DNA from: Fen-1258 sp964441505
Lineage (GTDB): Bacteria > Bacteroidota > Ignavibacteria > Ignavibacteriales > Melioribacteraceae
DNA length: 64,000 nt
Direction of reading: 5' to 3'
Assembly: GCA_964441505.1 (NCBI GenBank)
Contig: CAYTUV010000004.1
Coordinates: 81,193-145,192 of the forward strand
Shown here: positions 9,325 to 18,795 of the stretch, piece after piece
Numbering within the stretch: the first letter of the stretch is position 1
Layout: the number at the start of each line of letters is the position of its first letter
Made by a program: the position numbers and the translations under genes
The notes under the pieces: model-generated
What the model saw: the letters and a program-made list of their open reading frames with translations, nothing else
Told to the model about the DNA's origin: nothing
Databases searched by the model: none

Positions 9325-10488
9325 ATGAAACTTTCTCAACAGTTAATATTCTTCGGCATTGTTCTTTCGGTTTACGGAATGCTCAACTTTTATATTTTAC
9401 GGCGCGGTCTATCGGTTATACCGGAATCATATAAATCCTTATTTCTCGTTTCCGCAATCTTTGTTGTTCTCTCCTTTATTGCCGGAAGATTATTGGAGCG
9501 CGTTTGGATCTCTTTTTTTAGTGAAGCTCTTATTTGGATAGGTTCTCTATGGATTGCGTTTATGGTTTATTTTTTTCTCGCCTTAATAATCGTTGATCTA
9601 TTCCGTCTAGTTAATTTCATAATTCCCTTCTTCCCGTCTTTCTTAACAGCAAATATTGAAAAAACGAAGCGCGTGACAGCTCTTGTAGTTTTTATTTTAG
9701 TTTCCATTACTGTTGTGGGCGGATATATTAACACAAAAATGATTGTCACAAAAACATATAATCTAAAGATCAAGAAACACGCGGGAGAATTGAAGTCTCT
9801 CAATGTGGTAATGGTTTCCGATATTCATCTAGGGACAATTCTTGGCAAATCTTTTCTCAATAATATTGTTAATAGAATTAACGAGCTCAAGCCAGATATA
9901 ATTCTTCTTGCGGGGGACATTATTGATGAAGATTTAACCGCGGTTATAAAAAACAATATCGGTGAGGAATTGACTCGATTGAAATCTAAATATGGCGTGT
10001 TTGCCATTACAGGAAACCATGAATATATCGGTGGAGTTGAAGCAGCAAGTAAATATTTGATTGCGCACGGTATCAATCTTTTAAGGGACAAGTATGAAAT
10101 GATTGATGGTTCATTTTATGTTGTTGGCCGAGAAGACCGATCAATTAGACAATTTGCAGGCAAACAAAGAAAAAGCTTGAAAGAGCTAATTACCGATGTT
10201 GATAAATCTTATCCGGTAATAATGATGGATCATCAACCTTTTGGATTGAATGAGGCGCTTGAAAATGGTGTTGATCTTCAAATTTCAGGACATACGCATA
10301 ACGGACAGCTTTGGCCATTCAACTATCTTATTGAAAAAATTTACGACCTAGGCTGGGGTTACAAAATTAACGGAAATACTCATTACTATGTCTCTTGCGG
10401 TGTTGGGGGCTGGGGCCCACCGGTTAGAACAGGAAGCCGACCGGAGATAATAAACTTCAAAATAAACTTTGTAGTTCCACAAAAATAA
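9325..10488 (+). CDS. Membrane-anchored calcineurin-like metallophosphoesterase (YkuE/YaeI-like)
   Basis: Three to four hydrophobic helices (residues 1-140) precede a metallophosphoesterase domain. All dinuclear metal motifs are visible: SDIHLG (Asp166, His168), LLAGDIID, GNHE (230-233) and GHTHNGQLWPF (322-332). Family members hydrolyse phosphoester substrates. YkuE-like enzymes act at the membrane surface, and some relatives cleave UDP-diacylglucosamine. I chose the ATG at 9325, which leaves a compact first membrane helix. An in-frame TTG at 9226 would add 33 residues, and neither start has a strong ribosome binding site. It is convergent with the next gene, 16 bp away. Confidence 0.85.
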   Translation: MKLSQQLIFFGIVLSVYGMLNFYILRRGLSVIPESYKSLFLVSAIFVVLSFIAGRLLERVWISFFSEALIWIGSLWIAFMVYFFLALIIVDLFRLVNFIIPFFPSFLTANIEKTKRVTALVVFILVSITVVGGYINTKMIVTKTYNLKIKKHAGELKSLNVVMVSDIHLGTILGKSFLNNIVNRINELKPDIILLAGDIIDEDLTAVIKNNIGEELTRLKSKYGVFAITGNHEYIGGVEAASKYLIAHGINLLRDKYEMIDGSFYVVGREDRSIRQFAGKQRKSLKELITDVDKSYPVIMMDHQPFGLNEALENGVDLQISGHTHNGQLWPFNYLIEKIYDLGWGYKINGNTHYYVSCGVGGWGPPVRTGSRPEIINFKINFVVPQK

Positions 10489-10504
10489 ACAACAACGTCT
10501 TTCG

Positions 10505-11989
10505 TTATTTGGTGACGAGCATTTTCTTAGTTTGAATATAACTCCTTGCTCTAAGTTGGTAGAAGTAAATACTGCTCGAAAGATTTGTTGCGTCAAACGC
10601 AACCGAATGCTCACCTAGATTTAATTCCCCTTCCACCAGCGTTGCCACTTCTCTACCAAGCACATCAAAAACTTTCAATGTCACGTAACTGCTCATTGGT
10701 AACTGATAACTGATCACCGTTGTTGGATTGAACGGGTTAGGATAGTTCTGGGACAAAGAGAAATTTTCCAACGGTGAATCATTACCATCAACGGATGTAG
10801 CAATTTTTTCATAGAGAATAATCTCTGCGTTCCCGCTCCCAATAGATTCACCTGCGCTTTGACCGGAAAAGATTCTATTCTCGCGGACTTCAAGCGATGG
10901 GCGTATCTCTCCTCCGCCCGGCAGAGCTACAATGTTCTTGACAGTAAACTTTTGGATAAGATTATAATTCATATCGAAAACATTAAGAATTGCCATATGC
11001 GCTCCTGAAGCTATCTGAACATAAGTGACATAGAAGTAATTGCCGTCGGTATTAAGACCGGAGACATAAAACTCTTTATCATCTGGTTCTGCCGAAATGA
11101 TCTTGACATCAGTCTGAGAATTCAGCTTCCAGTTTGTGTCGAGTTTGACAAGAGCGATATTTGAAATGGCGGAAGGGTCCACAGCCTCAACGATCCCGAT
11201 GTCGGAAACTGTCGTTGGGAGAGCAATATAGTAATGTTCATTGAAGTATATCAAACTGCACACCCTTCCTCTTCCATCAATACCGGGCGCATTCGATAAA
11301 TCCAAATCAAAGTCGGATAACTTCGTCAAATCATTTTTGCTGAATTCCCTAACCCTATAAATTGTTTTACCAGCGATTGCGAGAGAGTATTTAAGCCGGG
11401 TCACAACGAACACAGAGGTTGGACCTATCAACGGTGCAGGGTCATCAACCAATTCCCCGCCGTCTTGAAGTTCCGCCATGGGCTTACTGTTTGTAATGGG
11501 TACCATAGTGTAGGCGACTCGATCAAAATTGTCGTTCAAAGTATATTTTGCCGCCCAAAGATAGGTCGTAGCTGTAGCTGGTGATGTGGGCTTGTTCGTC
11601 TCGTAGAAGGCGTAGAGATATTGCCCGTCAGAGGCAATTCTGATATCCGTGGGACCGCCAAATTGTTCTGTGGTTGAGACCAGTATTTTTGAAAGAACAA
11701 CTGTATCAAGATCCTTATTAAAAATTTTTAAATTGAATGTCCGGTTGTTTCCTGAAGAAATATTACCGAGATAAATTACAAACACCCTCTCTGCTGCTGA
11801 AACAATTTCGGGACGGGCGCTGCCGCCTTCCGTTGATTCCGTTATACGTATACTCTTTATTAATTGTAATTGAGCATAACTTGTTACAGGCATAAGCGTA
11901 AAAGAGATACAAACAATCAAAATTCTTGTTATAATATCCCAACTATTATAGTAAGAGTGGGATTTTCCTTGTCCTAATGTTATTGTCAT
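10505..11989 (-). CDS. Secreted protein with C-terminal T9SS sorting domain
   Basis: This is a 494-residue exported protein. A charged start is followed by a hydrophobic stretch ending TSYAQ (about residue 40), the signal peptide. The central part has beta-rich repeats with alternating Y/F strands (VFVIYLGNISSGNN, YLYAFYET, YYIALPT, YFYVTYVQ), suggestive of a propeller, but no catalytic motif was recognised. The last 85 residues are a type A T9SS sorting domain: SLSQNYPNPFNPTTVISYQLP, then VFDVLGREVATLV and a final KKMLVTK. It is predicted to pass the inner membrane by Sec and the outer membrane by the T9SS. Function is unknown. Confidence 0.8.
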   Translation of the reverse strand: MTITLGQGKSHSYYNSWDIITRILIVCISFTLMPVTSYAQLQLIKSIRITESTEGGSARPEIVSAAERVFVIYLGNISSGNNRTFNLKIFNKDLDTVVLSKILVSTTEQFGGPTDIRIASDGQYLYAFYETNKPTSPATATTYLWAAKYTLNDNFDRVAYTMVPITNSKPMAELQDGGELVDDPAPLIGPTSVFVVTRLKYSLAIAGKTIYRVREFSKNDLTKLSDFDLDLSNAPGIDGRGRVCSLIYFNEHYYIALPTTVSDIGIVEAVDPSAISNIALVKLDTNWKLNSQTDVKIISAEPDDKEFYVSGLNTDGNYFYVTYVQIASGAHMAILNVFDMNYNLIQKFTVKNIVALPGGGEIRPSLEVRENRIFSGQSAGESIGSGNAEIILYEKIATSVDGNDSPLENFSLSQNYPNPFNPTTVISYQLPMSSYVTLKVFDVLGREVATLVEGELNLGEHSVAFDATNLSSSIYFYQLRARSYIQTKKMLVTK

Positions 11990-12012
11990 AATTCACCACT
12001 GACCAAATTGGT

Positions 12013-12210
12013 TTAATTATAGACAATAGGCTTTTCGTCCGGGTTTAATTTTTGATTTATCCGTATTGCAGCTTCCCTACCGAGCAGATCAAACTTGTTG
12101 AGGACTACAAATTTATTTGGAGATTGGTTGAATATTATTCCGAAGGCGAGCAAAACAACGGGATCAGTCTGCGGTAAAAGGCAGAGCAATATCAGCATTA
12201 TGAAAAACAT
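12013..12210 (-). pseudogene. Probable remnant of a T9SS-type gene
   Basis: A 65-codon frame begins with a hydrophobic stretch and then reads FVVLNKFDLLGREAAIRIN followed by a stop. The second part strongly resembles the middle of a T9SS sorting domain, where the usual form is VTLKVFDVLGREVATLVN. It lacks the NYPNPFNP part and the final strand. I read it as the decayed 3' end of a secretion-substrate gene, lying 23 bp upstream of the intact T9SS cargo gene. It could also be translated as a short peptide. Confidence 0.35.
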
Positions 12211-12304
12211 TTTTTTGTTTTTAAAAACTCCGCTTTCCAGACTTTGATTATTCGCTCAGAGCCTTTTTGTTGGATCCTGGCGAGAAGTTATAGAAGGTAA
12301 AGAC

Positions 12305-12335
12305 GACACAGATTGTTCCGTATTAAATCTGTGTC
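12305..12335. repeat. 10-bp perfect inverted repeat after the M1 peptidase gene
   Basis: GACACAGATT (12305-12314) and AATCTGTGTC (12326-12335) form a perfect hairpin 20 bp beyond the stop of the minus-strand aminopeptidase gene. There is no T-tract on the minus side, so it may be a weak terminator or an mRNA 3'-end stabiliser. Confidence 0.4.
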
Positions 12336-12354
12336 ATCCTATCAATTACAGAAA

Positions 12355-14268
12355 TTACTTTTTCTTTACTTCAAATATATTGTTCTTTTCGTTTGCGTCT
12401 GGAACCAATGTATCGTCCAGTTCTATTTTAAGAATTTCTTTATTGGTCTTCAGATCAATTTTTACTTCACTGTTTTCCGTTTTCCACAATGCAGTGCTTC
12501 TGTGAATTTTTTCTGTTGAATGGTCCGCATATGTAATATCTAAATCTATCGGAACGGGAACGCTTCCAATTTTTTCGATAACAATTTCTGTCTTTCCGCT
12601 TTTTGATTTCACGCTTTTGATTCCAACATCCGGAAAACCGCGGTCAAAATACCACGGCTTCCAGAACCAGCTTAGATCTTCTTTTGCTACATCATTAAAA
12701 GTGAAGAAGAAATCCCAAGGTAGAGGATGTTTACCGTTCCATCTATTTATATACTCGTGCAAAGCTTTTTTAAATAAATTATCGCCCAGGACGTCTTTCA
12801 AAACATAGTATGAGATTGATGCTTTGCTATATGAATTGAAATTAAGCATCGGTCCGCCGGCAAGAGAAGGAGTTATCATCGGCAGATCCATTTCCGTTCC
12901 CATAGATTTTCCAACTGCGTGAACATTCCCGGTAAATTCATCTGAGCCTGGAACAAGTTTACCCAACATTTTTGAAGTGAAAAAAGTTGCCCACCCTTCA
13001 TCCATCCACGCATACTTGCGTTCGTTTGTTCCCAGGTAAAACGGAAAATAGTTATGAGCTATTTCATGCAACGTAACGCCTGCTTGTGCGGCCGCTGTTC
13101 CTCCAATTCCGTTGTTACACATCATTGGCATTTCCATTCCTCCGCCGCCAAAAGTCTCACCATTAAAAACCGTTATCTTGAAATATGGGAAAGGAATTCC
13201 CGGCCATTGTTTAGATAGATTCTCAACGGAAAGCTTTGCATAGTATGCAACCTCTTCCCAGCTTTTCGATTTTGCAGGATAAACTGCATCCGTTAAAACT
13301 CTTTTACCGTTTGCATCAACTACAGCACTTATACCATCCCACACATAACCGGTTGAAGTTGCAAAAGAAACATCAGCAACGTTTTCGGCTTTAAGTTTCC
13401 AGGTGGTTTTTTCGTTCTTAAGTGTTGCGCCGTTTTTCAAATCTTCTTCACGCATAATTCTTATAACACCGTCGGATTCCAGCGCTTCTTTGTATCGTGC
13501 ATAAATTTCCGGTTTCAGAATTTCTTGCAGATTCTGATATGCGCCGGTTCCCCACACTAAATATTTTGCCGGAACTGTGATCTCTAAATCAAAATTATTT
13601 TGATCATTATAAAATTCAACTTCTCCTCTATAATTGTTGCGGTCCCATCCGTCAATATCATCATAGACGGCTACTTGTGGATACCAATAAGCAACATAAA
13701 ACGTTGAGTCGTTATACGCCCCCATTCTCAGGCGGGATTCTTTCGGAATTATTACACTCCACTCTACTTCTATATCGACCGATGATTTAGGAAGGAGTTT
13801 CTCCGGCGCAAGAAAAACCGTCATATTAGTACCCTGGCGGAATACCTCTCCGCGAGTTTTTGTCTTAAATCCCTTTCCATTGATTATCAGCGTGTCGACC
13901 TGAACTCCGTTGCTTTCATCCGCAGCAGACATTTGATAATCGCGCGAGCCCCCTTTCTGATTAATATCCTGATATAACCGGAAGACTAACTGCTTGAGTG
14001 TATCGGGGCTTTGGTTGTAAAATTTAATCTGCGCGGATCCTTTCACGACGTGTTCTTTAGGAAAAACCTCAGCTTGAATTTTGTAGTCGGTATGATTAAT
14101 CCAATATTTAGCTCCCGGTTTGCCATCGTAGGACCGTGTTCCCTTTTCATATGCCTTTACTATATTTCTCGGAATGTAGAGAGAAGATTTCTGTGCGAAC
14201 AGGCTGGCAGATAAAATTAAGAACATCGCTGCGGTCGTAAGAGATATTAATTTTGCGCTTTTGTTCAT
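12355..14268 (-). CDS. Exported M1-family metallo-aminopeptidase
   Basis: The 637-residue protein has a signal peptide ending SLFAQ. It then has the M1 N-terminal beta-saddle domain (about 40-270) and a gluzincin catalytic domain. The zinc site HEIAH (401-405) is followed after exactly 18 residues by DEGW (Glu424). The exopeptidase loop upstream reads GGGMEMPMMCN, the variant of GAMEN seen in exported bacterial M1 enzymes. It probably trims N-terminal amino acids from peptides in the periplasm or outside the cell. The acidic, Asn-rich C-terminus (DTLVPDANEKNNIFEVKKK) is not a T9SS domain. Substrate preference is unknown. Confidence 0.92.
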   Translation of the reverse strand: MNKSAKLISLTTAAMFLILSASLFAQKSSLYIPRNIVKAYEKGTRSYDGKPGAKYWINHTDYKIQAEVFPKEHVVKGSAQIKFYNQSPDTLKQLVFRLYQDINQKGGSRDYQMSAADESNGVQVDTLIINGKGFKTKTRGEVFRQGTNMTVFLAPEKLLPKSSVDIEVEWSVIIPKESRLRMGAYNDSTFYVAYWYPQVAVYDDIDGWDRNNYRGEVEFYNDQNNFDLEITVPAKYLVWGTGAYQNLQEILKPEIYARYKEALESDGVIRIMREEDLKNGATLKNEKTTWKLKAENVADVSFATSTGYVWDGISAVVDANGKRVLTDAVYPAKSKSWEEVAYYAKLSVENLSKQWPGIPFPYFKITVFNGETFGGGGMEMPMMCNNGIGGTAAAQAGVTLHEIAHNYFPFYLGTNERKYAWMDEGWATFFTSKMLGKLVPGSDEFTGNVHAVGKSMGTEMDLPMITPSLAGGPMLNFNSYSKASISYYVLKDVLGDNLFKKALHEYINRWNGKHPLPWDFFFTFNDVAKEDLSWFWKPWYFDRGFPDVGIKSVKSKSGKTEIVIEKIGSVPVPIDLDITYADHSTEKIHRSTALWKTENSEVKIDLKTNKEILKIELDDTLVPDANEKNNIFEVKKK

Positions 14269-14529
14269 AAGTCCTCTTATTGTTGTGACTTTAGATGTTC
14301 AAAATCGAAAAATGTTTGGAGCTGACATTTAATTTCAACGATATTATTGTGATCAATAATTAATTGTTTGGCCACTGGCGAGGAGAGATGTTTTCGGCTC
14401 TTGTTCTGCTTTTGTTTTATATTTCCTTCCTAAGGAGAAAGACATCACTATTTGATAATCTATCTGTGATTATTAGCCGGCAATTCTTTTTCTCCCGATA
14501 AAGAAGGATAAGAATTATAAATTAAGATT

Positions 14530-15738
14530 TTACACTTCTGTTTTTTCCATTACCGGAATTTTTGCAAGTGCTTGTTCCAGATCCTCGATAATGTCTTTCA
14601 CGTTTTCTATTCCAACTGAAAGGCGAACCAATCCTTCAGTAATGCCGGCATCTTTACGCGCCACTGCACCCATAGATAAATGCGTCATGCTCGCCGGATG
14701 TTGAATTAATGTTTCTACTCCGCCAAGGCTGACTGCAAGAGCCGCTAACTTAACCGAGTTCATTACAATTTCACCCGCTTTGAATCCGCCGTTCAGTTCA
14801 AAAGAAATCATTCCGCCAGGTGCGCTGTGTTGTTTTATTCCGATTTCGTAATTCGGGTGGCTTTTCAAACCGGGGTAACGAACCCATTTAACTTTAGGGT
14901 GATTTTCGAGATGCTCTGCAATAATTTGTGTGCTCTCGCAGTGTTTCTGCATACGAATTGCAAGAGTCTTTAGGCCGCGGTGAACAAGAAATGAATTGAA
15001 CGGATCGATTACTCCGCCCATCTGATTCAGAGTCTTTCTCATTTTCAAATACATCTCTTCATCTTTCACAACTATTATTCCCGCAACAACATCGGCATGT
15101 CCGTTCAAAAATTTTGTCATGCTGTGAAGGATAACATCAACACCAAATTTAAAAGGCTGTTGAAGTGCCGGACTCATAAAAGTATTATCTACAATAACCA
15201 AAGCGCCGTGTTCATGAGCTACTCTTGTTGCTGCTTCAAGATCGGTAATTGAAATCATTGGATTTGCGGGTGTTTCGATGTAGACAATCTTTGTGTTCGG
15301 CTTCATTGCCTTTTCAATTGCACCATCAACATCTGTATCAACAAAAGTTGACTCAATACCAAACCGGCTCATGATTGTTTGAAGCAAAGTAAGAGTTGGG
15401 CCATAAACAGATTTTGAGCAAACAATATGATCGCCGGAATTGAGGAGAGAAATAAAAATTGTACTTATTGCAGCCATGCCGCTGGCGCAACCTAAGGATT
15501 TATGCCCGCCCTCCAATTCAGCAACAGCATTTTCCATTGCTTCGACGGTTGGGTTTTTCATACGGGTGTAAATGTATCCTTCGGCTTCTCCTTTGAAGAG
15601 CGCCGCACCATGTTCTGCGGATTCGAACTTGAAAGTTGATGTCTGGTAGATTGGTGGAACAACCGGACCGAATTCGTAATCACCCAAACCGGCGTGAACA
15701 CATTTAGAATCGAACTGCAAATTTTTATTGTGTGACAT
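14530..15738 (-). CDS. PLP-dependent trans-sulfuration enzyme (cystathionine/methionine gamma-lyase family)
   Basis: This 402-residue protein is a Cys/Met-metabolism fold-type I PLP enzyme. Visible motifs are the phosphate-binding loop YTRMKNPTVEAMENAVAELE, SGMAAIST, the PLP-ring Asp in VIVDNTFMSP, and the Schiff-base lysine in SMTKFLNGHADVVAG (Lys209). The C-terminal substrate loop LGGVETLIQHPASMTHL is typical of MGL/CGL. Members release thiols from cystathionine, homocysteine or methionine. Which of the lyase or synthase reactions applies cannot be settled from sequence. It lies 3 bp after the nucleotidyltransferase gene and on the same strand, so it may be the last gene of a gyrA-led transcript. 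Confidence 0.9.
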   Translation of the reverse strand: MSHNKNLQFDSKCVHAGLGDYEFGPVVPPIYQTSTFKFESAEHGAALFKGEAEGYIYTRMKNPTVEAMENAVAELEGGHKSLGCASGMAAISTIFISLLNSGDHIVCSKSVYGPTLTLLQTIMSRFGIESTFVDTDVDGAIEKAMKPNTKIVYIETPANPMISITDLEAATRVAHEHGALVIVDNTFMSPALQQPFKFGVDVILHSMTKFLNGHADVVAGIIVVKDEEMYLKMRKTLNQMGGVIDPFNSFLVHRGLKTLAIRMQKHCESTQIIAEHLENHPKVKWVRYPGLKSHPNYEIGIKQHSAPGGMISFELNGGFKAGEIVMNSVKLAALAVSLGGVETLIQHPASMTHLSMGAVARKDAGITEGLVRLSVGIENVKDIIEDLEQALAKIPVMEKTEV

Positions 15739-15741
15739 AAG

Positions 15742-16194
15742 TTACCCTTGGATTAAAGAAAGACTTTCAATGTCTGCCAGATCTTTCAATCTTCCAGAGG
15801 CTTTCTTGTTTTTAATGAAATATTCCTTGTTGATATAATTAATTTTTATTCCTTTGCTTTCTATTACATTTCGGCTTGAATATGCTTCGTCAAACTCAAC
15901 ACCACTTATGTTCATGATTATATCTATTCTTACCGGCGGAACACCCAATTGAATTATCAAATTACTATCTAAAAAATCATCCGCTTTATACCCAAGCGAA
16001 GCCATGCCAAAATCGTTCAATGCTTTCACAATATTTTTTGCATTCTCTTCTGCGACACGAATCCAAATATCAATATCTCCTGTGTTTCTCGGTGCACCTA
16101 AAAATCCAAGCGCGTAAGCTCCAACAACCAGGTAATCAACTTTGTTTTCGTTTAGTAAACTTAATAACTCTCTGTAGTCTTGGTGCAGAACCAT
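15742..16194 (-). CDS. Nucleotidyltransferase-fold protein (AbiEii/DUF6036-like)
   Basis: The 150-residue protein has a pol-beta-type nucleotidyltransferase core: YLVVGAYALGFLGAPRNTGDIDIWI supplies the G-(G/A)-x-A helix and the catalytic D-I-D pair, and VPPVRIDII is the third acidic strand. The C-terminal GRLKDLADIESL is the usual K/R-x-K-D-x-x-D signature of AbiEii-like and DUF6036 proteins. Its 5' end overlaps a small conserved gene by 59 bp, a common arrangement for these two-gene cassettes, which are suspected toxin-antitoxin or defence pairs. The target is unknown. The cassette directly follows gyrA on the same strand. Confidence 0.8.
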   Translation of the reverse strand: MVLHQDYRELLSLLNENKVDYLVVGAYALGFLGAPRNTGDIDIWIRVAEENAKNIVKALNDFGMASLGYKADDFLDSNLIIQLGVPPVRIDIIMNISGVEFDEAYSSRNVIESKGIKINYINKEYFIKNKKASGRLKDLADIESLSLIQG

Positions 16195-16327
16195 CTTTTG
16201 TCTCGTAAAATTGTTGACGTAAAAACTCTATTGCAGAACCTCTCTCTTCCGGGGTTTTGGAAAGCCAGAATTCAAGATCGTAATTGTGTTTGTCTTTCAA
16301 CGATAATTTTCTAATTACTTTTTCCAT
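16136..16327 (-). CDS. Small partner protein of the nucleotidyltransferase
   Basis: A 63-residue protein starts MEKVIRKLSLKDKHNYDLEFWLSK, then has PEERGSAIEFLRQQF, and ends in a basic RLQRVIKFTKRKQS. The middle resembles the short proteins found just upstream of AbiEii/DUF6036-type nucleotidyltransferases in many genomes. I chose the ATG at 16327, one base after the gyrA stop codon, so translation is probably coupled to gyrA. It overlaps the nucleotidyltransferase gene by 59 bp in another frame. Role unproven; an antitoxin-like partner is inferred from context only. Confidence 0.7.
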   Translation of the reverse strand: MEKVIRKLSLKDKHNYDLEFWLSKTPEERGSAIEFLRQQFYETKDGSAPRLQRVIKFTKRKQS

Positions 16328-16328
16328 A

Positions 16329-18767
16329 TTATTCAACTCCTTCATCTTCCGGTATTACGCGCGCGATGTCTGCGATGTCGTCGCCCTCGTTCAAGCGGAT
16401 TAAGCGAACGCCCTGTGTGTTTCTTCCCATCACGCGAAGCTCGTGGACTGCTTGACGAATCACCATTCCGCCGGTTGTGATAATAACAAGTTCATCAGCA
16501 TCGTTTACTTCTTTCATGGCAATTAATTTTCCGTTTCTGTCGGATGTTTTCACTGTGATAACGCCTTTGCCGCCGCGCTTGGTTATTCTGTAGTCATCTA
16601 TCTCTGAACGTTTGCCGAATCCTTTTTCCGTAACAACCATCAATGTTGTTGCATTGCGAATTACAAGCATTCCAATCACAACATCTTTCTTGCCAAGTCT
16701 AATGCCGCGCACGCCGGTTGCGGTACGGCCCATATCTCGAACATCTTTTTCGTTGAAACGGATTGCCATTCCGTCTCTTGTACCAATGACGATATCATTC
16801 TTCCCTTCGCTCAACTTCGCTTCAATTAAACGGTCGTTGCCGCTGAGATTAATTGCAATGATTCCGCCTTTGCGAATATTTGAATAAGCCGAAAGAACTG
16901 TTTTCTTAACTGTTCCTTTCTCGGTGGCCATTACAATATATTTGTCATCGGTAAATTCTTTTACGGAAACAAATGCAGTGATCTTCTCTTCTTTATCTTT
17001 TTCGATAAGATTGAGAATAGATCTTCCCTTTGTAGCGCGTCCGCCTTCCGGAATTTCGTGAACCTTCAGCCAGTAACATTTTCCGCGGTCCGTGAAGAAC
17101 ATAATGTAATGATGCGTTGACGCAACAAACATATGTTCAATGAAATCTTCCTCGCGTGTACCGGCGCCGGTAACACCTTTGCCGCCGCGTCCCTGTCTGC
17201 GGTAACCGCTTACAGGAAACCGTTTAATGAATCCCGCGTGAGATATCGTTACAACAACATCTTCTTCGGCAATGATATCTTCCAGCTTGAATTCTTTTAG
17301 CTGCATTTCAATTTTTGTTCTTCGCTCATCGGCATATCTTTCTCTCAATGCAAGAAGTTCGTCTCTAATGATTGACCATCTTCTCTTTTCGTTTGTTAGA
17401 ATACCTTTTAATTTTTCGATGAACTTAAGAACCTCTTTATACTCGTCTTCTATTTTCTGTCGCTCAAGTCCGGTTAGGCGCTGCAATCTCATATCAAGAA
17501 TTGCTTTTGCCTGAATTTCGGAGAGCTTGAACTTTTTCATCAAATTACTTTTTGCAGTTTCCGTGTCTCTCGATTTTTTTATCGTCTGGATTACCGCATC
17601 GATATTATCGAGCGCAATGATGTATCCTTCCAAAATGTGTGCTCGTCTTTCGGTGGCATCAAGATCAAACTGTGTGCGTTTGATTAGCACGTCCATTCTG
17701 TGGTCCAAGAAGTACTGCATCATCTGCTGAAGAGTTAGTACTTTTGGCTGGCCGTGTACGAGAGCAAGCATTATAACACCGAATGTTACCTGCATCTGTG
17801 TGTGCTTGAAAAGTTGGTTGAGAGTAACCGCCGGCTGACCGTCTCGTTTCATTTCAATCACTACGCGCATGCCGTCGCGGTCAGATTCATCGCGTATGTT
17901 TGAAATGCCTTCGATTTTCCCTTCTCGAACAAGGTCGGCAATTTTTTCAATCAGCGATGCTTTGTTTACCTGATACGGAATTTCCGTTATGATAATATTT
18001 TCCCGGTCGTTCTTCAGCGTTTCTATATTTGCTTTCGCGCGGATAACGATTCTTCCGCGGCCGGTCAGTAACGCTTCTCTAACTCCATCGTAGCCATAGA
18101 TAATTCCGCCCGTTGGAAAATCCGGCGCTTTGACAATCTTAATTAATTCTTCCGGAGTTGTTTTCGGTTTATCAATTATCGCAACAAGTCCGTCTATAAT
18201 TTCACCGAGGTTGTGCGGAGGAATATTTGTAGCCATACCAACAGCTATACCGCTTGCACCGTTGATCAATAAGTTTGGCAAATATGACGGAAGAACAGTC
18301 GGCTCCTGCAGTGATTCATCAAAGTTTGGAACAAAACTAACTGTATTCTTATCAAGGTCGCGCAGCATCTCGTCTGCAATTCTTGCAAGACGTGCTTCAG
18401 TATAACGCATTGCCGCCGGTGAGTCGCCGTCAACGGAACCAAAGTTTCCCTGTCCGTCAACAAGAGGATAGCGCAGAGAAAAATCTTGCACCATTCGCAC
18501 CATTGAATCATAAACGGCTGTATCACCGTGCGGGTGATACTTACCAAGCACTTCACCCACGATACGAGCGGACTTTTTATACGGTTTATTGTGAGGAACT
18601 CCAAGTTCGTGCATACCGAATAGAACACGGCGGTGAACAGGTTTTAATCCGTCTCTTACATCGGGCAATGCGCGCGCAACAATTACGCTCATCGCGTAAT
18701 CGATGTAAGATGATTTCATTTCTTCTTCAAGTGAAACGGGTACTACTTTTTCGAAAATGGTTGTCAT
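16329..18767 (-). CDS. gyrA: DNA gyrase subunit A
   Basis: The 812-residue subunit breaks and rejoins DNA in the GyrA2GyrB2 enzyme that introduces negative supercoils. The catalytic tyrosine lies in AAMRYTEARL (Tyr122). The quinolone-region segment HPHGDTAVYD uses the E. coli numbering exactly and has Thr83 and Asp87. The C-terminal wrapping domain carries a GyrA box at about 525, read as QGRGGKG rather than the canonical QRRGGKG, which still argues for gyrase over ParC. The gene is separated from gyrB by an MgtE-like gene and an mntA-hepT module. Its first 55 bp are duplicated upstream of mntA. AGAAG lies upstream of the ATG, in a 28-bp gap after hepT. Confidence 0.97.
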   Translation of the reverse strand: MTTIFEKVVPVSLEEEMKSSYIDYAMSVIVARALPDVRDGLKPVHRRVLFGMHELGVPHNKPYKKSARIVGEVLGKYHPHGDTAVYDSMVRMVQDFSLRYPLVDGQGNFGSVDGDSPAAMRYTEARLARIADEMLRDLDKNTVSFVPNFDESLQEPTVLPSYLPNLLINGASGIAVGMATNIPPHNLGEIIDGLVAIIDKPKTTPEELIKIVKAPDFPTGGIIYGYDGVREALLTGRGRIVIRAKANIETLKNDRENIIITEIPYQVNKASLIEKIADLVREGKIEGISNIRDESDRDGMRVVIEMKRDGQPAVTLNQLFKHTQMQVTFGVIMLALVHGQPKVLTLQQMMQYFLDHRMDVLIKRTQFDLDATERRAHILEGYIIALDNIDAVIQTIKKSRDTETAKSNLMKKFKLSEIQAKAILDMRLQRLTGLERQKIEDEYKEVLKFIEKLKGILTNEKRRWSIIRDELLALRERYADERRTKIEMQLKEFKLEDIIAEEDVVVTISHAGFIKRFPVSGYRRQGRGGKGVTGAGTREEDFIEHMFVASTHHYIMFFTDRGKCYWLKVHEIPEGGRATKGRSILNLIEKDKEEKITAFVSVKEFTDDKYIVMATEKGTVKKTVLSAYSNIRKGGIIAINLSGNDRLIEAKLSEGKNDIVIGTRDGMAIRFNEKDVRDMGRTATGVRGIRLGKKDVVIGMLVIRNATTLMVVTEKGFGKRSEIDDYRITKRGGKGVITVKTSDRNGKLIAMKEVNDADELVIITTGGMVIRQAVHELRVMGRNTQGVRLIRLNEGDDIADIARVIPEDEGVE
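18713..18767 (-). repeat. 55-bp repeat, copy 1: the start of gyrA
   Basis: This is the first 55 bp of gyrA, matching 52 of 55 bases of the segment at 19470-19524 in the same orientation. The two copies flank the hepT-mntA cassette, so the cassette is bounded by a gyrA 5'-end duplication. Confidence 0.85.
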
Positions 18768-18795
18768 GTTTTACTTCTGATTTAGGATTTAAGGA

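Noticed and set aside
16329..18767. ParC instead of GyrA
   Set aside because: The adjacent gyrB and the GyrA-box-like QGRGGKG motif favour gyrase, although the second residue differs from the canonical box.
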